The notes under the pieces were generated by a model, which was given only the letters and a program-made list of their open reading frames with translations, did not search any database and was not told the origin of the DNA. Below, piece by piece: positions 12,635-25,555 of a stretch of 64,000 nt of DNA (position 1 is its first letter; every line of letters starts with the position of its first letter). The position numbers and the translations under genes are program-made. Source of the DNA: Cyathus striatus (Eukaryota; Basidiomycota; Agaricomycetes; Agaricales; Nidulariaceae); the NCBI GenBank assembly GCA_025738555.1, contig JAOVFP010000012.1, forward strand, positions 496,001 through 560,000, in the 5' to 3' direction.

Positions 12635-14391
12635 CTACGTAGCAATGCTCTTAAAGCTCGAGGGAGGGACCCTACTCATCCTCGCCTTCTTCTTAGCCTC
12701 AGCAGCAGCAGCTGCTGCATTCTCAGCCTCCATCTTCGCAGCCCTCAACGCGGCACTCTTATTCATCTTGGGCGCAATGGTCGGTGCACCAATGCTGCTT
12801 GGTCGAGGACGCAATTTGGGAGTAGGTGTCGGTGCGCTGCGGCTTTCGGGTCTCTTGGGCTCTATGCCGTTCGTACCGTTGGCTCCCGGAGCGAGAGATG
12901 GACGAGGACGGACGCTGGCGACGGAGGAGGCTCGGGGAGCGAGAGAAGGGCGGGTGGCTGTCTGGGACGAAGCACGCGATATAGTGGATGGCCGGGTGGA
13001 GGTTTGTGATGCGGGACGTGGAGTCATGTTGCTTTTCGTAGACTCTTGAGAGGACGTTCGAGACAAAGGAGGCGCTTTGGATCCTGAGGGAGTGCGGAAC
13101 GCACTCGGCGGCGCAGCCCCCTCCTTATCCTTTTGAATCCTCATGGCGGCACTCTTGTTCAGTCTAGGTGCAACACTGGGTGCCTTCGTGCTTGCAACAG
13201 CAATACTCTCCCTTCTCTTATGTCCTGGCACGCCTTCAAACGTGCTCTTCCTCCTGTCCTCCTCCCCACCCTCCGTATTCGATCTCCTCCGAATAGCTGG
13301 CGCAATAGGTGTCTGCCCCAATCTCAAGGACGCAGCCCTCGTCATCCTTGGCGCGATAGCCGGCGCAGCCGTCGACGCAACCGCAATCGACCCGCTCCTC
13401 TTGTGCCCAGGCACATTGGCAAACGTCTGTGCGAGCCTCTCCTTCGTGAGCGGCACGCGAGGCTTGGAAGGGGTCTTGTCGACCTCTAATCCTGCGCGTA
13501 AAGCCGCAGCGCGACTCATGCGGGGTACAATATCGGGCTTGAGAGTGGTGGCTGGCAGCGGACGCGCTTTGAACATTTTGCCAGCGCTTCCATTGGTTGT
13601 GGAAGCGCCAGCCACGCTCGACGCAGCGTATCCCTCATCGGAAACGCGCAGTGCCGAGAGCTCAGCAAGAACACTTTCGGTCATGGATGACATGGTCCCA
13701 TAACCTGTATCTGGGAGCTCTGTGGTAGGGAAGGGAGGAGAGGAGGCAAACAGGGAGGCAATTTGCATTTCAGCAGTTTCAAGGTCTGGTGAGCCCATTA
13801 ATGCGTTTTGCTCCCTGGAAATGCCATAGAGAGCACGAAGGGAGTTGGGGGTGTCGCGTCGGGCATTCTCAGGATCCCTGTGACCCATGAGCAAGTTCCA
13901 GACTTCGACAGCGCGTCGTCGTTCGAGGACGTAGACCCAGACAGGACCTCTGTAAAGGTTACTTAGCACCGAGTTGAAGGAAGAAATGCAGGGAGGACGA
14001 CAAACTCAGCCAATGAATCGGCATCCTCTCCAAACAACTCATACAAGGTGTCCGGATCAGTCTCGACATCAAATTCCATCTGGCGCTCTTTCACAATCTA
14101 ATCAAATGGAAGAGAGGGAAAAGAAGTTCATTAAACTCGAGGCGATACCAAAAGCAGCATACGGGGCACCTCGAAATTAGCCTGCTGGATTCTCGGCTCG
14201 ATGTCGAAGCGGTGCTGGAGGGCATGGTTCTTGATGATGGCGACAGTGCGAGTGACAGGGACGGGTTTGCTTCCACTTCCTGAGGCGGGGCGGGAGAGGG
14301 AGGGAGTGGTGGGGCTTGGAGTGGCTGGTGGCTCCTGTTGATCTGGTTGAAGGCGATGGGAGAGGATGTCGGGTGGGGGGCTTTGAGACAT
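12635..14391 (-). CDS. NDP-kinase-like protein without the catalytic histidine, with repeat tail
   Basis: Exons 14391-14170, 14097-14006 and 13949-12635 encode 542 residues. Residues about 45-175 match the nucleoside diphosphate kinase fold: TVAIIKNHAL, LYELFGEDAD, GPVWVYVLERRRAVEVWNLL, MGHRDPENARRDTPNSLRALYG and QNALMGSPDLETAE. In active kinases the last motif is NxxHGSD and the His carries the phosphate; here that position is Met156 (codon 13798-13796). The long C-terminal part is low in complexity and basic, with four copies of a motif like APRMTRAASLR and two copies of a unit around PGHKR plus SIAVAST, which also contain basophilic kinase-like sites (KRRES). It ends in an Ala/Lys helix-like tail. 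It therefore looks like a binding or scaffold protein, not an enzyme. The large plus-strand frames opposite are shadows of this composition. Confidence 0.8.
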
Positions 14392-15176
14392 GGTTTGTTG
14401 AGTGGAATGGAAGTAGATGTACAAGCGAAGCGAAATATAAAGAAAAGAGAAAGCAAAAACAAAAGTAAAAGCAAAAGATGTGTTGAACAAGTCTGTGTCG
14501 CTGGGACTAGTCTGATCGTCACTCACTGTCAACCGAGACCCCGATCACCGCCCTTATCACATTCTCTCCGTCTTCCGTCATTCCCTGCAATCCATTCATT
14601 CCGCCTCGTCCATTCTACCCCGCACCCATATCTGCTCTCATACTCTGCTCCCCTGCAAATCCCTCCCCTCCCCCTCGTCCTCCATTCTCCCTTTCTTCTT
14701 CTCCCTACCACCACTATCGGGTACTGCCCACGTGCCTCCCTAACAACGTCACGTATCCATTGCCAACCGCTTAATCTCCCCCGCAAGATCACCATAGACC
14801 TGGAGAACCGCACCGACGCCGTGGAACACACCGGTGCCAGACCGCCCGTCTCCGTCCGTCATGTACCAGACCCACTAAAAACTCCACCAATTAGCGCATC
14901 AACAATAGTCTCTGGGGTATGTAAATAAATGCGTGTGCGTAAGGATTGGAGTTGTGTCGTCGTTGCAATAAAACACCAAATATATAAGTACGGTACACAC
15001 TAAATAGCGAGATTAATGGTTACAAAAGAATGTCTGACAAACCTTGTTCAATGACCAACGGATAATGAGAATACGTGAGGGGTGGTATGCTGCTGTAGGT
15101 GGTAAGGAATGATCCTGCCAATGCCCAATGCCATATTATATGCTCTAAATGCAACGATGAAAAAGAATCAAGTGCT
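14392..15176. other. Intergenic, no supported gene
   Basis: 785 bases between two minus-strand genes. A plus-strand open frame at 14338-14928 is long but overlaps the start of the NDPK-like gene, is rich in Pro, Ser and Leu from a C-rich tract, and has no domain. I treat the region as the promoter of the NDPK-like gene and the 3' end of TAM41. Confidence 0.5.
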
Positions 15177-16534
15177 TTATGACGACCCAGACCACCATTT
15201 GCCGATTTTGGCGGCGCTGTATCGTACGCTCTTCGATATGCCAGCACTCAGTACGCCCTTCAAGGACTGTACCGCCGCAGGCCCACGTACAATGCCTGCC
15301 ATTTCTGCAAAGCCATTAGATTACACACAACAATATCAGTAACAGCATACTGACCTTCGGCCAAAACACCTTTCAACCTCTCATCCCCCGCCAGGTGCAC
15401 CCAATACGCACTCTCGTCCTTCTCCAACTCCACTGCACCCTCCAACTTGCCCCTATAGCTCATCTTCACCCGCCCCAACAGATTCTCCGGCAACTTGCGC
15501 AAATGCGCACTCCTCGCCTTCGCACTCACATCCTGCTGTATCGTATTCGCATGCAAAGACCAATGCGTCCCCGGGAGCGCAACCACCAGACGGTGATAAA
15601 GTTCCTTAAACTGCGGCCCCTGCATGCGCACAATGTTCCCCACTTTCCCTCGGTTCTCTGCGGGGAGTAACATGCGCGGGTCGCCACTGTAGCTGATGCC
15701 CGCTATACGCTCAAAAAGCTGCGTCTCGGTGAACTCCTCCGGAAGCGTAAGCAATGCAGCACGAACGGCCGATGTGAGATTGACTTGCTGCGTAAGTCGG
15801 ACACGCGCATCGTCTTTGATTATCCGCAAAGGCTTATGCATCCGTCCTGCGAGGTAAAGCGTCTTCCAGTTGAGTAGGTCCGAGCAGAGGTTGTCGACGG
15901 TGGTAACGCCGTATTTGATCACCTACACGTGTTTCAGTAATCCATACACACTGCGAGACGAGCGAGGACTCACCACCCCGTTCATGGGTACATAGGCATT
16001 AAACCACACCCCAGGAACGATATCCTCCACCCTGCTGACATACGACGATCCGAGCATTCTAGCATGAAGCGGGTAATGCCCAGGAAACTGGTGCATGTTA
16101 ATCGAATGGAAATGCGCCGGGTGCGTCACAGCGAACATGAAATCCAACATAGGGGGTGTCGTTTCCTTCCCTTCATATCCTTCCTGCTCGAAGACTCCGG
16201 AGCCATATGCAAATGCGTAGCGGATAGGTGCATCGAAGCGGGCCACGATCGACTCGAGGAGGGTGCGGGTAGAGTTAGACACGGGTAGAAATTGGTTCCG
16301 GCCAAACGTGGGCGGGAGCTTGGGGAGTGGTGAGTGCCTGTGCGAGATGGCTGGGCGGGGTTGGGGATATAGTCTTGGCTTTGCTGCCTTTGTCGGAGGG
16401 TGCTTGTGAGGAGGGAGAGGAGGGATGTCGGGGGACGAAGAGAAGGTCTCAGTTGCTAATGAACGAATGAAGACGGTTGGGAGTGCTGAGACGTGGGTGT
16501 GGCGGACGAGGTTGGTTGGGAGAGACTGGAGCAT
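15177..16534 (-). CDS. TAM41: TAM41, mitochondrial CDP-diacylglycerol synthase
   Basis: Exons 16534-15974, 15922-15355 and 15304-15177 give 418 residues. The protein has a mitochondrial-type presequence (LQSLPTNLVRHTHVSALP), then the Mmp37/Tam41 core: FDAPIRYAFAYGSGVFEQ, PPMLDFMFAVTHPAHFHSIN, VIKYGVTTVDNLCSDLL and the ending VRYSAAKIGKWWSGSS. Tam41 makes CDP-diacylglycerol at the inner mitochondrial membrane, the first step toward cardiolipin. The GSG and nearby acidic D of LDFMF are the nucleotidyltransferase signature. An upstream in-frame ATG at 16600 would add 22 residues; the start at 16534 has a better context and puts the presequence at the very N-terminus. No frame problem. Confidence 0.92.
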
Positions 16535-16621
16535 GATGGTGGTAGTGGTTAGAGAGTGTAAATTAAATATTGGAAGAGCAGAAGATGGAGCTTTGTTCAA
16601 TGCGGAGAAATAAATGTTACG

Positions 16622-19246
16622 TCACGTGCCACTATCTATACTCAAGCTACTCCTCCGCTCCCTGCCCTGTCCCACTGACCGTCTCTTGCCAAGCTGTCCA
16701 TACCCCAGACTCACAGTCCTCCCGCCACTCTGCCTGTAACTATACCCACTCGCACTCCCGTTCGCCTTCTCCCCCTTCTCCTCCCTTCCTCCCGTACTTC
16801 TAGACACCCCTAATCCCCCGACTGCCCACGCAATCTCAATCCCCCGCTTGATACTCCACAGCCACACCAGCACAAATACTGGGGTACAAACTAACACGTT
16901 CAGCACCGCAAATAGATCAGGGTACCGTGCCGGTGGCGTGATCACCATCTCCAACACGTGTAATACCAACGCTGCACCATAGACACCCTATGCAAGTGTA
17001 TCAGAAAAAGCAAAAACGCATGCTGAATACTAACCATCGATAACAGTTCGACAAACGACTTTGGCGCATGTTTAACCGGGTTATATCCTATCAACCTATT
17101 CCAGAGTAATAGTAGTCCAATATATTGTACACCGAGTCCATCGCGTTTCAGAAGAGGCCACATGCTACATTCCTGTATGTTTAACCTATGCTGCGAGAGA
17201 AAAACCTGAATACACGCACCTAAACACAGCAACGTTGTTCACCAGTACACCCCACGAGTATACCGCAGCATCTACATGCGCACCAGATAACAAGAGCGTG
17301 ACAGGCATAAGAGGGAGCAAAATTGTCTTCTCGTGCACTTGGAACGAGAACAGGAAGAACGACATGGACGATGAAAGCAGTGCGTACGGCAAAAGGGGAA
17401 GGAAGGGCGTGTGTTCCTTTTCGTCCTTCTTCCCTGTGTCACTCTTGTTAGCTCTCCGCGCTGCTCCCATTCTCCATCCCAAGTTTAGCAACACCACCAC
17501 ACTTGGTATAAATCCCATCAACGTCAAGCCAGCCGAGAGCTTCACAAGGAATGACCGCGAAGCCCATGATTTCCACTTGAACAGAACATTACTGGCACAC
17601 CAAAAGTTGGCTACTTTATCCTCGAAAAGGCCACGTGCGAAGGGAAATATGCGGGTAACAGGATCCATGATAAGAGTAGGTGATAGGAAAGGTAAGAAAA
17701 GAAGGGCGAAAGTCGCGATGGTTACGACGGCCAGTCGAAGAAAGAGACGAGCCCTAGAAGATCAATCAGTAAGGTAGCACAATAACAGATGGAACACGTA
17801 CCCTTTTGAAGGTCCCATATATAAACACTTTGCAAGGAGATATGACCCAATCGCAGGGGCGTAATACAGCGCCATTTGCTTGAAGCCTAAACTAAGGACG
17901 AAGAAGAAAGCACCAATGAGATCGTGTTCGGTCGCGAAAAAGTTCATCGCGAGTAAGGTGAATCCTGAGGCCATCAGGTTAATATCTATTATAACGTATA
18001 TTGGTGGGACATACCCAACATGACAGAGTTGTACTGGAAATGTCCAAAATCAATCAATAGCAATGCAGGTTGCAGAAGAAGCGTCAAGAGAGCGAGTTCC
18101 TACAGCACCGGCAGGTTAGTCATTAGAACCACAGGATGAATCCAAATAACAAACCTGAGTACGCATCGACCGGGAACCTTGCCATACCCTGGCGAACATC
18201 ACTAATGCAGGTACATACACCAGCGCGTCAAGCACCATAACGCTCGTACGCATAAAGACTTTGCTCTCGGGTGTTTCTATGCCGCGCGAGGTGTCCAAGG
18301 CAACCCATGTGGGGTTGATGTAGTACGCACTGGGAGTGGACTTTAGTACCGTATGTTAGCACACATTATAAAACGACGTACACGATACCGCAAAGCCACG
18401 AAACGTACGCTGTAAGCGGAGGATAGTCAAGGCCCCAGTACTGCAAATCGTAGCTATACCATTGTGACGTGGGGAGATGGACAGTCAGTTCCATCCAGTG
18501 CCGTTGTGCCTCGTAGTCTCCAAACATGGGGGCGTTCCTTGTCCTGTACGTCACGAATATAAGCAAAGCTTAGTATTGACCAAACCTGAAGATTACACAC
18601 CGGAATACGACCCCAACCCAACAGATAACTTAACCAGCGTCGCAGCGCCAATCGCGCAAGGCACAACCCATTGTTTCACATTCCATCTATGCATCCATCT
18701 AACCCACCTCCTACCTGTACCACCCTCCTCATGTTCCCTCTCTCTATTCCTACCATTTTCCCTTTCCCCAGTGAAAGACGCCCTACGAAGATCCCGCGAG
18801 TTCTGTTCAAACAGAGAGCTAAAGCTTCCAGCGTGGTTTAACGGTCTACGAGAAGTGGTAGAGACGGTAGAAAGAGGAGGCGATGCACGAGATGAGACAG
18901 GAGAGAGCGGTGGGGTATGCAGCCAGAGTTGACTCGCCGAGGTATCAAGGAGGTGTCGACGCGGTGTGGGGGCTATGATGTCTGGATGGGAGGAGGTTCT
19001 ACTGGTATAACACTCATCAGTATTTCATGTCACCACATTGACGAAACGGAGGTAAGCAAGAAGAGTAAACGAAGCTTGTACGTACCGATGCCCACCGTCT
19101 CCAATCAGAGGTGACTCCGCCCTCGTGTACCCTGACGTTGCGGGACTGGACTTTCCATACGAATATCGTGGATTTAGTGACGAAGTGCGGATGCGCTGAA
19201 GCTTTTTGGAAGCTTGTTCGGGAGGGAGAACTGAGGACTCGTCCAT
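16622..19246 (-). CDS. ALG6: ALG6, dolichyl-P-Glc:Man9GlcNAc2-PP-dolichol glucosyltransferase
   Basis: Nine exons (19246-19086, 19001-18597, 18543-18382, 18329-18155, 18099-18015, 17964-17802, 17753-17220, 17164-17035, 16987-16622) give 726 residues. Family signatures are clear: [83 protein letters not shown] and [17 protein letters not shown]6 adds the first glucose to the lipid-linked oligosaccharide in the ER lumen, using dolichyl-phosphate-glucose. The protein carries an unusual N-terminal extension of about 180 Ser/Pro/Arg-rich residues ahead of the first membrane segment and a Ser/Gly/Arg-rich tail after the last. The start at 19246 could be nine codons earlier (19273). The exon 2 donor was chosen to keep the frame (phase 2, gtaatc). 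Confidence 0.93.
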
Positions 19247-19462
19247 GTGTTGGTGGTACAAGGCAACAAACAATAGGGAATGCCTACCAGACTGCTACTC
19301 GAGTTCACGCGCGTTTGGTAACTGCCATCATCAGAGCCTAGGCAACACGTATCCCGCGCTTGTTCAGGCATTTCATGGTGAAGCATGTTGAGACTTTAAA
19401 ATATAACGAGCAAGATGATTGTATATATTGAAGGGCAATATCCGTTTCGTATGTAACTCTAT

Positions 19463-20460
19463 TTAATCTATATCTTCACCTTCCAAGACCTTCTCTCCAT
19501 CATCCGAGAATTTGACGTTGCTCTGATAGAGTGTAAGTTCAATAGCACCCATAGAGATACACGCCTCAGCTCACCGGGTGGGAAGATGACTTTCCAATGT
19601 ACTTGGTATGATCTGTACACTCGAGCACCATGTTAGAACTGCCGCTGGAAATCTATCTACCACTCACATCCATATGCAACGAGCTCTCCAGCTGCATTGG
19701 TGAAATCAGTGCGAGTGTAAGCTAGTTGTTTTCCTATTCCGGTCACATTTAGTCACGATCGTAAGCAAAGGAAGTTGAGATACTCGCCTATGGCAGTAAG
19801 AACAGACTTTGCATGTAGCACATCACCCATTCTACCCGCTGGACGTATGAAAGAGGTTCCTATGTCCGTTGAGACACCCGTCATAAACTGGCCTTTCGTT
19901 CCAACCGTCAACGAGCCGAGAGTATCAGTGAGCGAAAGAATAAGACCGCCATGAACTGTCAAGTTGTATTACTGAATTCCATTGAAGATTGTAGAGATTG
20001 TGAGTACCTGTCTGTAGATTGTTTTTGGACTGATTATTTTGACAGCATCATACAATGAAATGAAACTTACTCCAACGCGGTTTGCTAGTACCGAGAAACG
20101 AAATGATTCAGCTGACTAGCAATATAGCAATGAAACGTACTATTGTATTGCTCAATCTTCAACGAAGCTTCCACGAGTCCTGGAGTCGCTTTATGTATCA
20201 CCAACTACCTTTCCTATTAAATTACGTAGACAAGACAGATGGGGGCTTTTACATTAGGAAAACATTGGGCATCATGACCTGTTCATCAACTATCAGCGTC
20301 CAGTGAGCGAACTGAAGACCACAGTGCAGCTTAAGCGACCTTTGTTATCGAGAAATGAACGCCAGACCTAATAGTAACAAGATGTTATTAAGATGAAATT
20401 GATCTTTTTCACGGGGACGAGTGAACAGACCCGTTTTGTGAAACGAAGACAGGCAGCCAT
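19463..20460 (-). CDS. Hotdog-fold acyl-CoA thioesterase (PaaI/ACOT13 type)
   Basis: The last five segments are firm: 20029-20008 (22 nt), 19955-19788, 19733-19668, 19612-19575 and 19522-19463. They read NNLQTVHGGLILSLTDTLGS, then FMTGVSTDIGTSFIRPAGR, QLAYTRTDFTNAAGELVAYG and KFSDDGEKVLEGEDID. The HGG...D motif with the SLTDT helix is the catalytic element of PaaI-like and ACOT13-like thioesterases, which hydrolyse acyl-CoA to free acid and CoA. Upstream, a 14-nt exon (20084-20071) and an exon with TPGLVEASLKIEQYN fit; the first exon is uncertain, and ATG 20460 is the best start I can find. The intron after 19788 has a GC donor (gcgagt). The gene is divergent from the acyl-CoA dehydrogenase, 260 bases away. 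Confidence 0.75.
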
Positions 20461-20719
20461 TTTGAACGTTGCAACGTTGAGGCCTGAGGATAAGTAAACG
20501 CAACGAAGAGAGCGTGGGAGCTTGAATGAAATGGGAACGCGACGCGCTGATCGATCGTGTTTCCTTGTGATTTTTTATATGTCAAGTGATATCCAGGACA
20601 TTTCTCACCTCCGCATAGCATTGAACTCCAGACTCAACAACATGACAATATGTCATATACAGCTTCACAAGAACGTAGTCAACATTCGGGTTCTCCCACC
20701 TCCCTTTTCCTAGTAACTA
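20461..20719. promoter_or_regulatory. Divergent promoter, thioesterase / acyl-CoA dehydrogenase
   Basis: A 259-base interval separates the starts of two divergent genes that both act on acyl-CoA. Shared regulatory elements are likely by position. I see no specific binding motif that I can name. Confidence 0.4.
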
Positions 20720-22934
20720 ATGCGTGTAGAAGAAGGGTTTCAGCTGGTATGTGGCTCTCATCTAACAGCTCCGTGCAAGGAGTGCTAACGTGCTGGACTG
20801 TTGATTAGACTCCATTTGGAGAGGATCATCCATATACAACTGATCCCGTTCTTCCCTCGTTGTTGAGAAGGTTACTTCCCGAGAGGTACGCATCCTCGAT
20901 GTACAAAGCTTGGAAAGCATATTCAAATGCTCCTTCAGTGTTCACAGAGAGATTAATGCTGACTTGACTCGGCTGGGGACAGACATAATAACAAGTAAGT
21001 CATCCTCCGTATTCTACCGATCAGCACATTTAATGTGAAATTGTGCTGTAGCTATACGGCCCTTAGGAAGCCGCGTCTCACCTCCCCAACTTACTCAATA
21101 TGATCAATGGGGAAAAAGAGTAGATGACTTACAGACTAGTGAAGGTTGGAGGGATCTCAAAGCTATAGCTCAGAAAGAAGGCATTCCAGCCGTTTTCTAT
21201 GAGCGTAAGTATAAGGAACACAGCCGAACGTACGGGTTTGCGAAGATGGTGTTGATGGTGGGTGATACACATGTGGTGAGTATTATGGTTTCCAGTGATG
21301 GCACAGGAATTGAGTACCGACTTGTGTTAGGTCTTTTGCCCTATGAGCATGACGGATGGTGCAGCGCGAGTCATTGAGCTCATCGGAACTCCCGACTTGA
21401 AGAAGGAATTATACCCTCGACTAATCAGGTATGTAGCAATTTGTACAATATATACCGTGAATCTTATACTTTCTGCAGTCGCAATCCCAATTATGCATTC
21501 ACTTCCGGACAATGGATGACCGAGGTTTGATGCACCCTCCCAAGCATACTTCATCTTTTCATAATACATTTCCTTAGCGCCCTGGTGGTTCCGACGTTTC
21601 ACAGACTGAAACTATTGCATCTCCAACGGGCAGAGTACATCACTACGGCCCTCAGTATACTCTCAACGGATTCAAATGGTTTTCAAGCGCAACTGATAGC
21701 GAAATCTCGGTTGCTCTCGCCCGTACAGGAAAGGTGGAAGATGGCTCTCGTGGGCTTTCACTGTTCCTTGTTCCTCTACGGCTTCCGCTGCTTCGTTCCC
21801 CCAGGGACCCAATACCTCCTTCCACGAGCAATGGAATTTATGTACACAGATTGAAGAATAAGTTTGGCACTCGGGGGCTGCCAACTGCGGAATTATCTCT
21901 AGAATCGACCGAAGGGTATCTCCTTGGAAAGGTCAATGAAGGAGTGAGGAACATTACTCCGGTGCTAAACATTACCAGACTATGGTCTTCCATTGCATCC
22001 ATAGGAAATCTTCGCAAATGCCTCGCTATTGCAACATCCTACGCAGAAGTACGATCCATTCAAGGCGGCAAGCGTCTACTTCGAGATGCTCCCATACATG
22101 TCTCTCGGCTGGCCTCAATCAATCTTCTCTATCGGGCGTTGACGCATCTAGCGTTCGGAGCGATTGTGCTGTTGGGAAAATCTGAGTGCGGTGTAGCTAC
22201 AACTGAGGAATTGCAAAGATTGAGAATGCTCACTCCGGTTGCAAAGGCATTTGCGGCGGAGAAGGCTTCTGCAGGTATGGAGGAGGCGATGGCTGCGCTT
22301 GGCGGGGCGGGTTATATGGAAGAGAATGGGTTCGGGACTGCAATTCGGGATGCGTTGGTTGAGAAGTACATTATTTCCGCTACTGGCTCTATTTTCCTTT
22401 CTGACGAACACTTCAGGATTTGGGAAGGAACTTCAACTGTCCTGGCACTTGATCTTGTTAGATCTGCACGAAATCCCGATACCATGAATGCCTTTATTTC
22501 TGTGAGTTGCTTATCATGCTATTACAGCGAAAGATCTCTCATAGCAGTCTCGGTAGTGGGCAAAAGAGATGATCGACGTTATCCCTACAAATCTCAAAGT
22601 CCACCTTCAGAGCTTTGTTGATATCCTTCAGCTGGGATTAACTGAGCTAGCCACGGCCTACAAGCCACCGATGTCACCTCTCATTCCCCACCCAGCACTG
22701 ATGCTCGTTGGTTCTATTGCATCGAGTATATACCTCCTCGAGCACGTCACGTGGTCATACCTTACGCACCAACCTGAGGCTGACATTGACATTGAGGTTT
22801 TTAAGAGATGGATATCGGAGGGAACGTTGTGGACTGCGATCACAGATGTCAAGAAAGTAAGAGAGAATATTGATGATAGAGTGGCTACAAATGCGAGAAT
22901 TGTCTTTGGTTTATCTGCTAAGTCGAAGATGTGA
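20720..22934 (+). CDS. Acyl-CoA dehydrogenase, AidB-like
   Basis: Eight exons (20720-20746, 20809-20885, 20939-20994, 21052-21275, 21331-21428, 21479-21524, 21578-22501, 22557-22934) give 609 residues with all phases consistent. Signature stretches are FCPMSMTDGAARVIE, SGQWMTERPGGSDVSQTET, WFSSATDSEISVALARTGK, RLKNKFGTRGLPTAELSLE, ALGGAGYMEENGF and FRIWEGTSTVLALDL. These are the FAD-binding and C-terminal helical domains of the acyl-CoA dehydrogenase superfamily. The N-terminal QYDQWGKRVDDLQTSEGW layout and the long C-terminal helical extension resemble E. coli AidB and its eukaryotic relatives. It probably oxidises an acyl-CoA in mitochondria or peroxisomes; the substrate cannot be read from sequence, and some AidB-like proteins have weak activity. 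The last exon acceptor (22556) was chosen for frame. Confidence 0.88.
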
Positions 22935-23239
22935 ACCAATGCAAACAGTGTACAACTTGTATATTAATACAACATAGTGTTTTCCAGTGGCACTTCTTAT
23001 CTGTAATTCTATATGCTTCCATCTTGTCAAGGTGATGAGTGACGGATTATATGGCATCTTTTAAAATGTGTGTAAGTGGGATAGTTCAATACAACGGAGT
23101 TGACATACCCAAGAAGACCACGTCCTCCCCAGCCTTTCCTCGGTGTGAGCGTATGGTATACCGTTTGGTCATCTCGCAACGCTCGTATAATGATATGTTT
23201 CTGTATGATTCTAAGGTTAGAGTGTTCTAACAGAAAAAT
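22935..23239. other. Short convergent intergenic region
   Basis: 305 bases between the stops of two convergent genes. No gene was seen; it should hold both polyadenylation regions. Confidence 0.5.
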
Positions 23240-23807
23240 CTAATTAATCTTTACATTTTCGTTCTCAGCCACGAGTTCAGCCAGAGGCTGCAATGTACTT
23301 CCACTGAAAGATTCCTGTACGAGGCTACCAAATTTCACGATAAGATCGCCCCGCTGAAGGCCCTTCAAATACGAATGAAGTCAACATGACATTCAATAAC
23401 AAGAATTCAAAATCGCTACATACAGCCTCTGAAGCTGGACTCCCTGGAGACACGTCGTTCACTTTTGCGAACACTTTCAGTGTCACTTCAGCCTCTGAAC
23501 CTGCCTGAGCTTGAGTTGCAAGCGAAGGAGCATGGATCTGTTCTAGCGCTTTTGCAATATCATCCATCACAGATTTAAGGTCGTTTCTCAATTGAATAAT
23601 CCGTACTCTGGCTCCGCGAACGGCATATATATCAACATCGGCGCGAGGGAAACCTTCTGCGTCTACAAGAGGTGTCTGCATATTGCAGTCATTAGCTTTC
23701 AGAACAGAGGCTTGAGTGGATATTTCAGCCTCAATGGCATCTTTTCTTGCCATAAGAGCGCGTGCTTGTTCCATAGGGCTGTCTGGAGATGGAAGGGTCA
23801 TGCCCAT
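23240..23807 (-). CDS. NAS2: 26S proteasome assembly chaperone Nas2/PSMD9 (p27)
   Basis: Two exons (23807-23424 and 23362-23240) give 168 residues. The N-terminal helical part reads PMEQARALMARKDAIEAEIS, LVDAEGFPRADVDIYAVRGA and RIIQLRNDLKSVMDDI. The second part is a PDZ domain: FAKVNDVSPGSPASEAGLQR followed by GDLIVKFGS. This arrangement is that of Nas2/PSMD9, which binds the Rpt5 ATPase C-terminus during assembly of the 19S regulatory particle. The start ATG is followed at once by the expected leader. It is convergent with the acyl-CoA dehydrogenase. Nothing unusual. Confidence 0.93.
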
Positions 23808-24393
23808 TGCTTTATGTGTGATATTATCAGTGCTGGTGTAACGAGGGCGTGTGCGACGTCCGAACTTGGAAGACGTAATCTATGGTATTTGGACTGAATG
23901 ACATTGCCAAACAACTTTGTTATGTGGTGGTGATACAATGGTGACATATGTACGTTGGACATAGGGACAACGACCTTTATTACCTCCGACAACGCATCAG
24001 CCAAGCGGCGAGATTTTTTTGCTTCACCATCGCGACATCTCAAGTGAAGTTTTGACGGAGCATCAGATGGTCCACATGTTGTCCACATGCCACTGTCTAA
24101 CTTTGGACTTTGAAGTTAAAACCAAGTTAAAACACCCTGATCTCAGTTGATCTCAGTGGCAAGGCTCAGCTGAACGCACGCTCACGCTCGGTCCTTAAAT
24201 AGAGAATTGCCTAATTAGATAAAGTATGCGAAAGGAACCACAGGGTGCGTCAAACCAAACCACTGAATGATTTAGCTAAGTTTACTTCATTGCTACATTC
24301 AATACTTATTTCATGAACTAGTACAAGCTACTTCTTTGGGCTTTTGGCGATTTATCATACAGATAAATACTCTTGTGAAAGAGTGGGAACCTC
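23808..24393. other. Intergenic, no gene seen
   Basis: 586 bases between the Nas2 start and the THI4 stop, both minus strand. No supported open frame. It probably holds the Nas2 promoter and THI4 3' end. Confidence 0.5.

Positions 24394-25555
<1,162 letters not shown>

Noticed and set aside
12645..13703. Long plus-strand open frames (134 and 186 codons) opposite the NDPK-like gene
   Set aside because: They mirror the Ala/Arg/Pro-rich repeats on the other strand, have no domain and no splice logic.
14338..14928. Plus-strand frame of 196 codons
   Set aside because: It overlaps the first exon of the NDPK-like gene and comes from a C-rich tract; no motif supports a protein.
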